Shown piece after piece: positions 30,090 through 36,308 of a DNA stretch of 36,308 nt; within the stretch, counting starts at the first letter, position 1; every line of letters begins with the position of its first letter. The position numbers and the translations under genes are program-made. Location: NCBI GenBank assembly GCA_011250595.1, contig JAANMP010000050.1:1-36308 (forward strand). The letters are read 5' to 3'. The DNA comes from Bacillus sp. MM2020_1 (GTDB lineage: Bacteria > Bacillota > Bacilli > Bacillales > Cytobacillaceae). The notes under the pieces are model-generated. The model saw only the letters and a program-made list of their open reading frames with translations. It ran no database searches and was not told where the DNA came from.

Positions 30090-30236
30090 ATGTTTGGATA
30101 TGGTGGCTACGGCGGATATGGTGGTTGCGGTGGATTTGGCTACGGCGGTGGTGTCGGCTGCGGCGTCGGCGGTTTTGCTTTAATCGTTGTATTGTTTATC
30201 TTGTTAATCATCGTTGGAGCTGTTATCTGTTTTTAA
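30090..30236 (+). CDS. YjcZ family sporulation protein, 48 aa
   Basis: This 48-residue protein has a Gly/Tyr-rich N-terminus with two Cys (MFGYGGYGGYGGCGGFGYGG, then GVGCGVGG) and a membrane helix FALIVVLFILLIIVGAVICF. AAAGGAGGG precedes the ATG. A CATATTTT sequence about 40 bases upstream resembles a sigma-K -10 element (CATA-N3-T), fitting late mother-cell expression, but the -35 is unclear. A strong terminator follows. Confidence 0.87.
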   Translation: MFGYGGYGGYGGCGGFGYGGGVGCGVGGFALIVVLFILLIIVGAVICF

Positions 30237-30268
30237 GAAAAAAATAATTACGCTTATCTTAGAAATAC

Positions 30269-30293
30269 AAAAAAGCCCTATAAGGGCTTTTTT
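30269..30293 (+). terminator. Terminator of the 48-aa YjcZ gene
   Basis: AAAAAAGCCC-TATAA-GGGCTTTTTT, a perfect 10-bp stem with T run. Confidence 0.9.
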
Positions 30294-30694
30294 GTATTTG
30301 AGACTATCCTCATTAAGGTGTATGTGCCATGGCAGGCATTTGGCTTCGGCTACAATTTAGCTTATGCATCAGTTCATGTGAATACTCAATTGGGTTAAGC
30401 CTTATTTTGAGGAATTATTATTTATTTACTTTAAATCAGCACTTGTCTACGTCATTTTATTATTAGGACATATATTATTACTACCACCAGTTATTCCTAC
30501 ACATTTAAAGGACCTCTGAAGAGGCGTTTGCATTTATTGCAGACGCTTCTTTTCATTTTTAGAAATTGTTTAAGTAAATCACATATTTTGTCCTATCCAT
30601 TATGATGATTGTCCAATCCATTCTTGTCTTACGACATATATATACATAGTGAAAAGTTTTTTTCTTCAGATATTCCAATAGGTGGTGAAGTGAT
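30294..30694. other. Intergenic region with a terminator-like hairpin
   Basis: No supported gene. A GTG-started open stretch near 30317-30392 (VYVPWQAFGFGYNLAYASVH) lacks a ribosome binding site. A hairpin GAAGAGGCGTTTGC / GCAGACGCTTCTTTTC at 30518-30553 is terminator-like. CATATATATA near 30633 may be a sporulation -10 for the next gene. Confidence 0.4.
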
Positions 30695-30829
30695 ATGTGG
30701 GGCTTATGTGGCGGTTACGGCGGCGGTTATAGTGGTGGTTATAGCGGCGGTTACGGCGGCGGCAGTACTTTTGTATTAATCGTTGTATTGTTCATTCTGT
30801 TAATCATCGTACTTTCCAGTGTCTGCTAA
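30695..30829 (+). CDS. YjcZ family sporulation protein, 44 aa
   Basis: This 44-residue protein has a Gly/Tyr/Ser-rich repeat N-terminus (GGYGGGYSGGYSGGYGGG), with one Cys near the start and one as the last residue. A membrane helix STFVLIVVLFILLIIVLSS follows. GGTGGTGAAGTG precedes the ATG. A CATATATATA sequence about 60 bases upstream resembles a sigma-K -10. It is followed after 72 bases by a shorter helix-only peptide gene. Confidence 0.87.
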   Translation: MWGLCGGYGGGYSGGYSGGYGGGSTFVLIVVLFILLIIVLSSVC

Positions 30830-30901
30830 TGTTTTAATAAACCAAATGTTTGAGCAAAGTCAAAATAAGCATTGTGTGAGGTGTTACACAGAGGTAGTGG
30901 A

Positions 30902-30973
30902 ATGGGAACTACGTTAATCGTTGTATTGTTCATTCTTCTTATCATTATCGGAGTTTCTTTCATGGGCTACTAA
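30902..30973 (+). CDS. YjcZ-like micropeptide, 23 aa
   Basis: This 23-residue peptide is almost only a membrane helix: MGTTLIVVLFILLIIIGVSF then MGY. GAGG lies 7 bases before the ATG; an in-frame GTG at 30881 without a site would add seven residues. It matches the helix of the 32-residue gene and ends with the same MxGY pattern. Terminator at 30988-31014. Confidence 0.7.
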   Translation: MGTTLIVVLFILLIIIGVSFMGY

Positions 30974-30987
30974 ATTGCACAGTGCAC

Positions 30988-31016
30988 AGGGCAGGTTGAG
31001 TTAATCTGCCCTTTTG
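30988..31016 (+). terminator. Terminator of the 23-aa gene
   Basis: AGGGCAG / CTGCCCT, 7 bp, followed by TTTTG. Confidence 0.8.
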
Positions 31017-31053
31017 TTATATAGACTTCTGTAATGAAAGAAGAATGAATTAA

Positions 31054-31151
31054 ATGCCATTTTTCGGATTTGGTCGAAGAGACCTGTTTTTTCGTGACGG
31101 CTTTAGAAGAAGACGTTTTTTTTCATTGAAATTGATTCGTTATGCTCATAT
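31054..31151 (+). pseudogene. Possible fragment related to the Arg-rich protein
   Basis: From ATG 31054 the frame reads MPFFGFGRRDLFFRDGFRRR and continues RFFSLKLIRY. The FRDGFRRRRF part is close to FIRDGFRRRRF of the Arg-rich genes. There is no ribosome binding site, and the frame runs on into a terminator hairpin belonging to the opposite strand. It may be a remnant of a further copy. Confidence 0.3.
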
Positions 31152-31176
31152 AAAAAAGCATCCTGGAGGGATGCTT
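31152..31176 (-). terminator. Terminator of the ymaF-like gene
   Basis: AAGCATCC / GGATGCTT with a 5-base loop, followed on the minus strand by TTTTTTAT. It lies 45 bases after the stop. Confidence 0.8.
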
Positions 31177-31220
31177 ATAACTCTGAATATCCAGATTTTA
31201 ACTGTGGAAAAATATCTTCC

Positions 31221-31622
31221 CTAGTCGCTAGGGCTAGTTTTCCCACTATATTTATGTGAATGTGGATGGGACCCGTTAACTGTCGTTACTCCCTGAAAAT
31301 TATGATAATGTCCTCCTCCAGGCAAGGGAATAGCAGGACCTGTCATGCCTCGAATTTCATGTTTATGGCCATCATTCAACGAAGTCACGGTAAAGTATTT
31401 ATGGGTATGTTTTACTCCAGTAGGAGCAGGTTCCGTTGTCCCTGCATATCTATGATCATGCCCGACAATAAAAGAGGTCACTCCTGAAAAATGATGTCTA
31501 TGAATGGGTGTGCCGTTCCAAGACGTCAGATACAAATGGTGAGAATGCTCAGAATCCATATTTGAATCGGTTGAATGAATAATATACCCAGTAATCGGTA
31601 TCTCCATATGTTCTTTTGCCAC
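31221..31622 (-). CDS. ymaF: YmaF family His-rich protein
   Basis: This 133-residue protein is very rich in histidine, with repeated H-x-H units each set in a short repeat: HSHHLYLTSWNGTPIHRHH, GHDHRYAGTT, KHTHKYFTVTSLNDGHKHE, GHYHNFQGVTTVNGSHPHSH. This is the pattern of the YmaF family (PF12788). Such repeats probably bind metal and form a trimeric fibre-like fold; the physiological role is unknown, and location among sporulation genes suggests a spore link. AAAGGTGG-like sequence precedes the ATG. It is monocistronic. Confidence 0.85.
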   Translation of the reverse strand: MAKEHMEIPITGYIIHSTDSNMDSEHSHHLYLTSWNGTPIHRHHFSGVTSFIVGHDHRYAGTTEPAPTGVKHTHKYFTVTSLNDGHKHEIRGMTGPAIPLPGGGHYHNFQGVTTVNGSHPHSHKYSGKTSPSD

Positions 31623-31788
31623 CTTTCTTAATCGCTCTTACAATTTATGAAAAAACTAAATCATTCATGTGCTTTTTGCATAAAAAACATCATGAAAGAA
31701 AGAATCCAAAATAGGCTCATCTATCCATGATGTTTATTTCCAATCTGTCATTTGCTCCTTCAAAAAAGTGATAGGTCACTTTTTTAAA

Positions 31789-31884
31789 CTAGTAGCCTCC
31801 CATAAAAGAAGTTCCTACAATGATAAGCAATACGAAAAGTACAAGGACTAACGCCATTGAGCTTCTATGTGACCCATCAGCCAT
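31789..31884 (-). CDS. YjcZ-like sporulation micropeptide, 31 aa
   Basis: This 31-residue peptide has a polar start MADGSHRSS, one membrane helix MALVLVLFVLLIIVGTSF and the end MGGY. GGGGTGAGAAGC precedes the ATG. It is diverged from the 32-residue gene at 28742 and 32764 but keeps the same layout and gene order. Confidence 0.8.
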   Translation of the reverse strand: MADGSHRSSMALVLVLFVLLIIVGTSFMGGY

Positions 31885-31935
31885 GCTTCTCACCCCATTT
31901 TGAAAACTACTAATAACATCCCAAATGACAAAAAA

Positions 31936-32064
31936 TTAAGTTACGGCAAGTACAATAATTAATAGAATGAACAATACAACGATTAATACAAAGCTAGAGC
32001 CCATGCGGCTCATTCCACCGCCGTATCCGTAACCATCATCGTATCCGCAAGATCCAAAGCCCAT
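31936..32064 (-). CDS. YjcZ family sporulation protein, 42 aa (third variant)
   Basis: This 42-residue protein has a Gly/Tyr-rich N-terminus with one Cys (MGFGSCGYDDGYGYGGG) and an inserted MSRMG. The membrane helix SSFVLIVVLFILLIIVLAVT follows. GGAGGTGAAATG precedes the ATG. It is the third-copy counterpart of the genes at 28893 and 32915. Confidence 0.85.
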   Translation of the reverse strand: MGFGSCGYDDGYGYGGGMSRMGSSFVLIVVLFILLIIVLAVT

Positions 32065-32160
32065 ATCATTTCACCTCCTATTAGTATTTGGGGATGTTTA
32101 ATACAAGCCCCTCTAATATGATGTTTTTTTACCAGTTTAATGTACTGATGAAGAACGAGA

Positions 32161-32326
32161 AGAAGCGTATGCATAATAACATACGCTTCTTTCAGAGGTG
32201 ATGGTATGTCTGTGTTTCACGGCGGTCGAGAGATTCCTGTCTCTCACTTATAAGCTATGCAAAAAGAAGAAAGATGACTGGACAAGTGTTGAGAAAGGAT
32301 TAAAAATTTTCACCCCTGAAAAATGA
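32161..32326 (+). pseudogene. Hairpin-led short reading frame (copy 3)
   Basis: The hairpin AGAAGCGTATG / CATACGCTTCT (32161-32190) precedes AGAGGTGATGGTATG. From that ATG (32206) 15 codons are open (MSVFHGGREIPVSHL). The +1 frame stays open to 32326 and reads FTAVERFLSLTYKLCKKKKD and DWTSVEKGLK. The hairpin arms differ from the other copies in compensating pairs (GCGTATG/CATACGC against GCATATG/CATATGC), so the structure is kept. Confidence 0.45.
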
Positions 32327-32433
32327 AGTCTTTGAATGGTTCTTCCGTACCAAGACGCCAGGTATAAAATGAAAGCAAGAACCCATAATAGGCTCTTGCT
32401 TCCATTATATTTATTCAAATATCAGTGTTTTTT

Positions 32434-32631
32434 TTAGAAAATACGGCGTCCTCTGAAGGAGATAGCAAAAATGACAAAGAAGGGGATAAATCTTCTTCTT
32501 CTAAAGCCATCCCGAATAAACACGCCTCTTCTTCGACCATCAAACCCATCCATGAATCCTCGATGAACTCTACCAAAATGATCTCTAACTTCAATAGGTT
32601 GACCCCTGAATCTCATAAGTGAATTAGGCAA
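32434..32631 (-). CDS. Arg-rich small spore-type protein, copy 2
   Basis: This 65-residue protein is identical to the copy at 28414-28608 from the fourth residue (NSLMRFRGQPIEVRDHFGR onward) to the end. The start is TTG with AAAGGAGG 7 bases upstream, as in copy 1; a longer frame to 32754 crosses a terminator and is not used. DNA identity is complete through the coding region, so the duplication is recent or kept uniform by gene conversion. Confidence 0.75.
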   Translation of the reverse strand: MPNSLMRFRGQPIEVRDHFGRVHRGFMDGFDGRRRGVFIRDGFRRRRFIPFFVIFAISFRGRRIF

Positions 32632-32702
32632 TTTTTTTCCTCCTTTCTCAAGTAGGTTGTGTTCAGAATACGAGGTATTCTGTTTATTAATCTTTGGAAA
32701 AA

Positions 32703-32760
32703 GGACAGGTTTTTCAAACCTGTCCTTCGCTCCCTCAAAAAAGTGACAGGTCACTTTTTT
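32703..32760 (-). terminator. Tandem terminators after YjcZ-like gene copy 2
   Basis: The same two hairpins as at 28681-28740: GGACAGGTTT / AAACCTGTCC and AAAAAAGTGA / TCACTTTTTT, just after the stop at 32764. Confidence 0.8.
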
Positions 32761-32763
32761 GAA

Positions 32764-32862
32764 TTAGTAGCCACTCATAAAGGAAGTTCCTATAATGATT
32801 AGCAATATGAAAAGTACAACGACTAACGCCATTGAACTTCTACTTGAATGATGATCACTCAT
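32764..32862 (-). CDS. YjcZ-like sporulation micropeptide, 32 aa (copy 2)
   Basis: Identical in protein to the gene at 28742-28840, with the same GGGGTGAGAAAC ribosome binding site and the same tandem terminators downstream. One membrane helix, ending MSGY. Confidence 0.8.
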   Translation of the reverse strand: MSDHHSSRSSMALVVVLFILLIIIGTSFMSGY

Positions 32863-32914
32863 GTTTCTCACCCCATTTTGGAAATTACTTTTTAAATCTC
32901 AGGAGGTAATAAAA

Positions 32915-33043
32915 CTAGAATGTGGAAAGAACAATAATTAATAGAATGAACAATACAACGATTAATACAAAAGTACTGCCGCCGCCATAACCTCCGCCAT
33001 AGCCACCGCCGTTTCCGTAACCGCCATCGTATCCGCAACCCAT
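32915..33043 (-). CDS. YjcZ family sporulation protein, 42 aa (copy 2)
   Basis: Encodes the same 42-residue protein as 28893-29021 but with several synonymous differences. Gly/Tyr-rich start with GYGGGYGG, one Cys, and the helix STFVLIVVLFILLIIVL. GGTGGTGAAAAG precedes the ATG. Confidence 0.85.
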   Translation of the reverse strand: MGCGYDGGYGNGGGYGGGYGGGSTFVLIVVLFILLIIVLSTF

Positions 33044-33193
33044 ATCTTTTCACCACCAATTTAGTATTTAAGGAAGTTAATTACCAACCTCACTGTTATT
33101 ATATTTTTTACATAAGAACGTGATTGGACAAGTTCCCGTTTGTTGTAAAAATCCGCAATTATACCTTAATATTTCTTAACCGTTGAAAAACGA

Positions 33194-33364
33194 GAAGAAG
33201 CATATGCCTGATGCCATATGCTTCTTCCGGAGGTGATAAAATGTCTGTGCTTCACGGCGGATGAGAGATTCCTGTCTCTCGCTTATAACCTATGCAAAAA
33301 GAAGAAAGAGGACTGGACAAGCGCTGAGAAAGGATTAAAATTTTTAAAAAATGAATATTATTAA
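33194..33364 (+). pseudogene. Hairpin-led short reading frame (copy 2, longest open frame)
   Basis: The hairpin GAAGCATATG / CATATGCTTC (33194-33227) precedes GGAGGTGATAAAATG. From the ATG (33241) the frame stops after seven codons at TGA. The +1 frame is open for 40 codons and reads FTADERFLSLAYNLCKKKKE, then DWTSAEKGLKFLKNEYY. A +1 shift at GGA-TGA-G would join start and frame. Confidence 0.45.
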
Positions 33365-33401
33365 TCAAAATAAAGGAGACTTTTGACTTTTTTTTAATTT
33401 T

Positions 33402-33494
33402 TTGTACAAGTATCCACACTTTGATTCAAAACCAATCATAGCTTATCTTAGAGAGTTTAAAAGTGAGGAGGAAGAAGTTATTGGAGAGGAATGA
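33402..33494 (+). CDS. Short acidic reading frame, duplicate of 29376, uncertain
   Basis: This 30-codon frame from a TTG (MYKYPHFDSKPIIAYLREFK, then SEEEEVIGEE) aligns with the start of the frame at 29376. It ends inside the next gene. A ribosome binding site is not at the right distance. The conserved PHFD-KPII and EEEEV suggest past or present coding. Confidence 0.3.
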   Translation: MYKYPHFDSKPIIAYLREFKSEEEEVIGEE

Positions 33495-33885
33495 TCATAA
33501 AGAACAAAAGTCGAATAGAGAAATGGACTCTTTTTCAAGATTTATGTTTGGCAATCGTAAACCTAGAGAATCGCACAAAGAAAGTGAAAATAATTCACAA
33601 GTTAATCTGGAACAAAACAAACGATTATCTTTCAATACCAGATCAAATCGTAACGATGATTGGTTTTTTGGACGTAGAAGAAAGGAGCCTGTATCCGATA
33701 ATAAAAACAGCCAGAATCGGATACAAAACACACAGAATAAAATAGAAAATTTTATGAACAATGTTGATATGGAATTGCTTTTTGAAACCTTTGACACCTT
33801 AGTTACGACAACAAACCAATATAAACCATTAATTAAAGAAATAGCACCTTTTTTTAGTAAAATTAGTAAAAAATTTAAAAAGTAG
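33481..33885 (+). CDS. Basic hypothetical protein, spore-type (YqfQ/YppG-like composition)
   Basis: This 134-residue protein starts at TTG; GAGGAGG lies 9-15 bases upstream. The N-terminal two thirds are polar, Asn/Lys/Arg/Ser-rich and disordered, with two related W/F-FG-R patterns (FSRFMFGNRKPRE at about 19-31 and DDWFFGRRRKEP at about 58-69). The C-terminal third is a helical hydrophobic domain, FMNNVDMELLFETFDTLVTT then KPLIKEIAPFFSKISKKFKK. Proteins of this layout are common among small spore-coat genes, but I cannot name the family. The gene lies at the right edge of the duplication and ends before a bidirectional terminator. Confidence 0.7.
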   Translation: MERNDHKEQKSNREMDSFSRFMFGNRKPRESHKESENNSQVNLEQNKRLSFNTRSNRNDDWFFGRRRKEPVSDNKNSQNRIQNTQNKIENFMNNVDMELLFETFDTLVTTTNQYKPLIKEIAPFFSKISKKFKK

Positions 33886-33928
33886 TTTCAGGTGTCAGAC
33901 TCAATGTCATCAACTTAAGGTTCCGCAT

Positions 33929-33960
33929 TTGGTATCTACGTTATTTTATGTAGATACCAA
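33929..33960. terminator. Bidirectional terminator between convergent genes
   Basis: A perfect 11-bp stem TTGGTATCTAC / GTAGATACCAA with a 10-base loop lies between the genes ending at 33885 and 33965. The T tract is weak on both sides. Confidence 0.65.
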
Positions 33961-33964
33961 CCCA

Positions 33965-34585
33965 TTATCTAGATTTTTCTAACTTTTTATAAAGGATCTT
34001 TGTGAAAAAAAGTGAAAGAATGGACCCGACTAATAATAATCCCATATCCTTCTGGGAATCCCATATGTCTCCTTGCATGCCTAAAAAATCTTTTGTGGCT
34101 CTTCCTTCTTTTCCTATTTTTGTACTTGCCCACTCGATGATTTCGTAAAGAGCCCCGATTGCTAGTGTTATACATAGAGCGATAAAATTTGTGGTTTTAC
34201 TTTTCAATAAAACTGTTTTCCTTAATAATATCTCGATTATAACTATGACCATAAGCCCCTTAAGAAAATGACCAAACCGATCATAGTGGTTTCTTTGTAA
34301 ATCAAAATAATCTTTGATCCATGAAAAGAGAGGAACTCTGGAATAAGAATAATGCCCTCCTATAAACGTTAAAATGACAAGAAGGGAAATAATGACATAG
34401 GAAACAGTGGTAAGGCGAAAATGATTGTATCTTGATATCAAGAATATTAAAACTAATACTGAAGGTGAAACCTCCATCAACCAGACCCTATAACCTTCCT
34501 CGGGCTTAATCAGGGACCAAATAAGAATAAGCATAACAACAAATAATAAGAAAAAATGTATCGAACTACCTTTTTTACGTGCCAC
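33965..34585 (-). CDS. DUF2238 (YjdF-type) integral membrane protein
   Basis: This 206-residue protein has about six hydrophobic helices. The family blocks of PF09997 are present: GGHYSYSRVPLFSWIKD, RNHYDRFGHFLKG, ALYEIIEWAS and the C-terminal FLGMQGDIWDSQKDM. The conserved His, Arg, Glu and Asp residues fall at helix ends and suggest an active site in the membrane, but the function is not known. The GTG start has GGAGTGA upstream. The gene is monocistronic and convergent with the 134-residue gene. Confidence 0.85.
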   Translation of the reverse strand: MARKKGSSIHFFLLFVVMLILIWSLIKPEEGYRVWLMEVSPSVLVLIFLISRYNHFRLTTVSYVIISLLVILTFIGGHYSYSRVPLFSWIKDYFDLQRNHYDRFGHFLKGLMVIVIIEILLRKTVLLKSKTTNFIALCITLAIGALYEIIEWASTKIGKEGRATKDFLGMQGDIWDSQKDMGLLLVGSILSLFFTKILYKKLEKSR

Positions 34586-35161
34586 TCAAATCACTCCATC
34601 AGAAAACAAGATGTACTTAGTATTTACTAAACATTTAAATAGTATATTAAGACCTCAAAGTGCAAAAGCAGATAGTTTGAATAGCAATAAATCAGTAATG
34701 TAAAGATATTGTGATTCGAAGAGATCCGCAGGGAGAGGCGGAGGAGATTCGCAAGGTTATATCAAAGTAAGGGCCTAAAGTCTATAAAACAACCGATGTC
34801 AGTGTTTTGTGGCATCGGTTTTACTTTTTGCATCGGTAATAACCGGGAACGCTTTTTCTTATTCATGGTTTTTATCCCTTGTTAGGTATATACAATTTCA
34901 CTATAAACTACAGACCCCCATTACCTTCGACCTGAAAATATGTCCAAAAAAATACGATTTGTATTTTTATATTGAACGATAAATGAAAAGGCTTACAATT
35001 AAACTGAAAGGAAAAAGCTGGGGGTTGATTGGATTCTATTTATAAGAATGATGTTTTTCCAATTTACATATATATAAGTACCAGTCTTTCTACTTAATCC
35101 TTTTTTGCATTTTCTACCCTTCGTGATGCCTCATATTTTATCAGATTAGGAGTTGGTCAAA
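34586..35161. other. Intergenic region with a gene-end remnant and terminator
   Basis: On the plus strand 34702-34770 is open and reads DIVIRRDPQGEAEEIRKVIS before a stop, resembling the tail of a lost gene. It is followed by a hairpin AACCGATG / CATCGGTT (34791-34820). The rest is AT-rich. CATATATATAAG near 35067 may be a sporulation -10 for the gene at 35162. Confidence 0.4.
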
Positions 35162-35545
35162 ATGAGTAACTTTTCACCCGTCAATGGATGGCTGCATTAT
35201 ACGAATCATCCTCAACCATCGCCTGAAGCCCTGTCTAGGCGCAAAGTTGATAGACGTGTTGATTTGAATTTCCAAAATGCATCAGAAGACGATCTTGGGC
35301 AGGGTTTCAAACGCTATACTTGGAGCCCTGGAGTTCGGGTAAATAGTAATGAATACGTAGACTTTCGATTAGAAGCACAAAGAAATGAAAAGGTGATTAG
35401 TGCCGGATACTTAACGGATCCAATCGAAAACATCTATTCCGTACAAACAGGTCCTAGACATCCTAATGTCATGATCGTTACGCTTCATAATGCCGCAACC
35501 GTGGATTTAGAAGTTTCCCTGTGGCTAGTGGTGGTTAAAGAATAG
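35162..35545 (+). CDS. Hypothetical beta-rich protein, 127 aa
   Basis: This 127-residue protein starts at the ATG with TAGGAG upstream. It has no signal, membrane helix or cysteine. The N-terminus is aromatic and Pro/His-rich (NFSPVNGWLHYTNHPQPSPE). The middle and end alternate charged and hydrophobic residues like a beta sandwich (FKRYTWSPGVRVNSNEYVDF, VMIVTLHNAATVDLEVSLWL). I do not recognise a family. A virion- or spore-surface-like jelly-roll is possible but unsupported. An R2 repeat begins right after the stop codon. Confidence 0.65.
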   Translation: MSNFSPVNGWLHYTNHPQPSPEALSRRKVDRRVDLNFQNASEDDLGQGFKRYTWSPGVRVNSNEYVDFRLEAQRNEKVISAGYLTDPIENIYSVQTGPRHPNVMIVTLHNAATVDLEVSLWLVVVKE

Positions 35546-35546
35546 G

Positions 35547-35580
35547 AACCAGGGGGAACCAGGGGGACGGTTCTGGTGGC
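35547..35580 (+). repeat. R2 repeat, copy 4 (with internal duplication)
   Basis: AACCAGGGGGAACCAGGGGG is followed by ACGGTTCTGGTGGC. The AACCAGGGGG unit is doubled. The element starts two bases after the stop of the preceding gene. Confidence 0.7.
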
Positions 35581-35619
35581 TTGCGAATTAGAAATTAGAT
35601 AATAGGTTCTAATTTATAG

Positions 35620-35655
35620 AAAGGAGTCAGTGGTCATTACACTGATTCCTTTTCT
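35620..35655 (+). terminator. Terminator before the rrn promoter
   Basis: A 13-bp stem AAAGGAGTCAGTG / CACTGATTCCTTT (one G-T) with a 7-base loop is followed by TTTTC. It would end transcription from the 127-residue gene and shield the rrn promoter. Confidence 0.8.
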
Positions 35656-35844
35656 TCTTAATTAACAAGGTAGGTTATTAACTCTAGTATTGTTATCTCA
35701 TAAAAAGTTTTTGAGAAATGAACTTACAGAAAAAAAGGGGAATTTACTGTTGCAAAAGTAAATCGAAGATGATATTATAAGAAAGTTGCTTTTGGCAGTA
35801 TATTTAATAGCAAAAAGTGACAGAAAAAAAGATAAAATATTATA

Positions 35845-35925
35845 TTGACATAATGATAGAAAGTTGATATGATAGTAAATGTCGCTTCTGACATAACGAA
35901 TTGTTCTTTGAAAACTAAACAAACA
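35845..35925 (+). promoter_or_regulatory. rrn promoter and leader
   Basis: -35 TTGACA (35845-35850), a 17-bp spacer and -10 TATGAT (35868-35873) form a strong vegetative promoter preceded by an A/T-rich upstream stretch. The leader contains TTGTTCTTTGAAAACT (from about 35901), the conserved Bacillus rrn leader motif that overlaps the boxA antitermination site. Confidence 0.85.
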
Positions 35926-36000
35926 AAATCGTGCAAAACAAACAAAAATTATTAGTTTCAGCAATGAAACTAAGCCAACGTAACAAATGAGCTAATCAAC

Positions 36001-36308
<308 letters not shown>

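Larger units (their letters stand above)
31694..32326. repeat. Partial third copy of the duplicated segment
   Basis: Gene order and flanks (GAAAGAAAGAATCC, the GTGATAGGTCAC hairpin, 31- and 42-residue YjcZ genes, hairpin-led short frame, GACTGGACAAG) parallel the two large copies. The Arg-rich gene is missing and the sequence is more diverged. Confidence 0.75.
32371..33480. repeat. Large duplication, copy 2 (pairs with 28351-29455)
   Basis: Second copy of the ~1.1-kb segment described at 28351-29455, in the same orientation, about 4.0 kb away. It ends just before the 134-residue gene at 33481. Confidence 0.85.

Noticed and set aside
32632..32754. 41-residue N-terminal extension of Arg-rich protein copy 2
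   Set aside because: It crosses the terminator region of the neighbouring gene and is absent from copy 1; the TTG with AAAGGAGG fits.

Overview
The window comes from a spore-forming member of the Bacillaceae (Bacillus in the broad sense). It opens with the 3' end of a 23S rRNA and a complete 5S rRNA, and closes with the rrn promoter, leader and first ~308 bases of the next 16S rRNA in the same direction. It is therefore a segment of about 35.7 kb lying between two co-oriented rRNA operons. Low GC, AGGAGG-type ribosome binding sites, many TTG/GTG starts and many small sporulation proteins support this placement. No tRNA gene was seen.

Layout. (1) 1.0-2.3 kb: a GerP-type spore protein and a class I methyltransferase. 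(2) 2.6-5.7 kb, minus strand: a heme-defence cluster of IsdG-type heme-degrading monooxygenase, HrtA-like ATPase and HrtB-like FtsX permease, behind a PadR-family regulator. The hrtB promoter carries two near-identical 19-bp dyads, one on the -35 and one on the transcription start. (3) 6.1-7.9 kb: a cystine/polar amino-acid type binding lipoprotein and permease without an ATPase, behind a predicted FNR-type class II promoter and an attenuator-like hairpin. (4) 8.1-8.8 kb: a DUF899 thioredoxin-fold protein.

(5) 9.2-19.2 kb is the metabolic core. A plus-strand operon encodes a small lipoprotein, a TorD chaperone, a Tat-exported Mo/W-bisPGD oxidoreductase with a predicted cysteine metal ligand, a four-cluster DmsB-like subunit, a DmsC-like membrane anchor and an unusual multi-cluster ferredoxin protein. 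Downstream a second, leaderless (cytoplasmic) paralogue of the catalytic subunit is divergent from a second DmsB-like gene, which appears to start with AUU and overlaps a PucR-family regulator gene. (6) 19.5-22.4 kb: a Crp/Fnr-family regulator without cluster cysteines, a small unknown protein, a DUF2249 protein, a cupin and a YusI-type ArsC-fold protein. Three promoters here and at the ABC transporter carry an FNR-like dyad centred exactly 41.5 bp before the predicted start. That suggests one small anaerobic or redox regulon read by the local regulator.

(7) 22.8-24.2 kb: glutamate decarboxylase with base and codon use unlike its neighbours. (8) 24.8-28.2 kb: a DUF6241-like protein, a decayed GGDEF gene, a LURP-one-related (YxjI-like) protein, a 1.3-kb gene-poor stretch with repeated AATCAAACGTTTGATT-type palindromes, and a small Q/N-rich protein. 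(9) 28.3-34 kb: an island of tiny sporulation genes (nine YjcZ-like membrane micropeptides, two copies of an Arg-rich protein, YmaF) containing a ~1.1-kb duplication plus a partial third copy, then a YjdF/DUF2238 membrane protein and a hypothetical gene before the next rrn operon.

The intergenic space holds several families of short palindromic repeats. The clearest has about seven copies of a nested hairpin with the core GGTACGGTGAACCGTACC. All functional calls are from reading translated sequence and motifs by eye; no database search was run.
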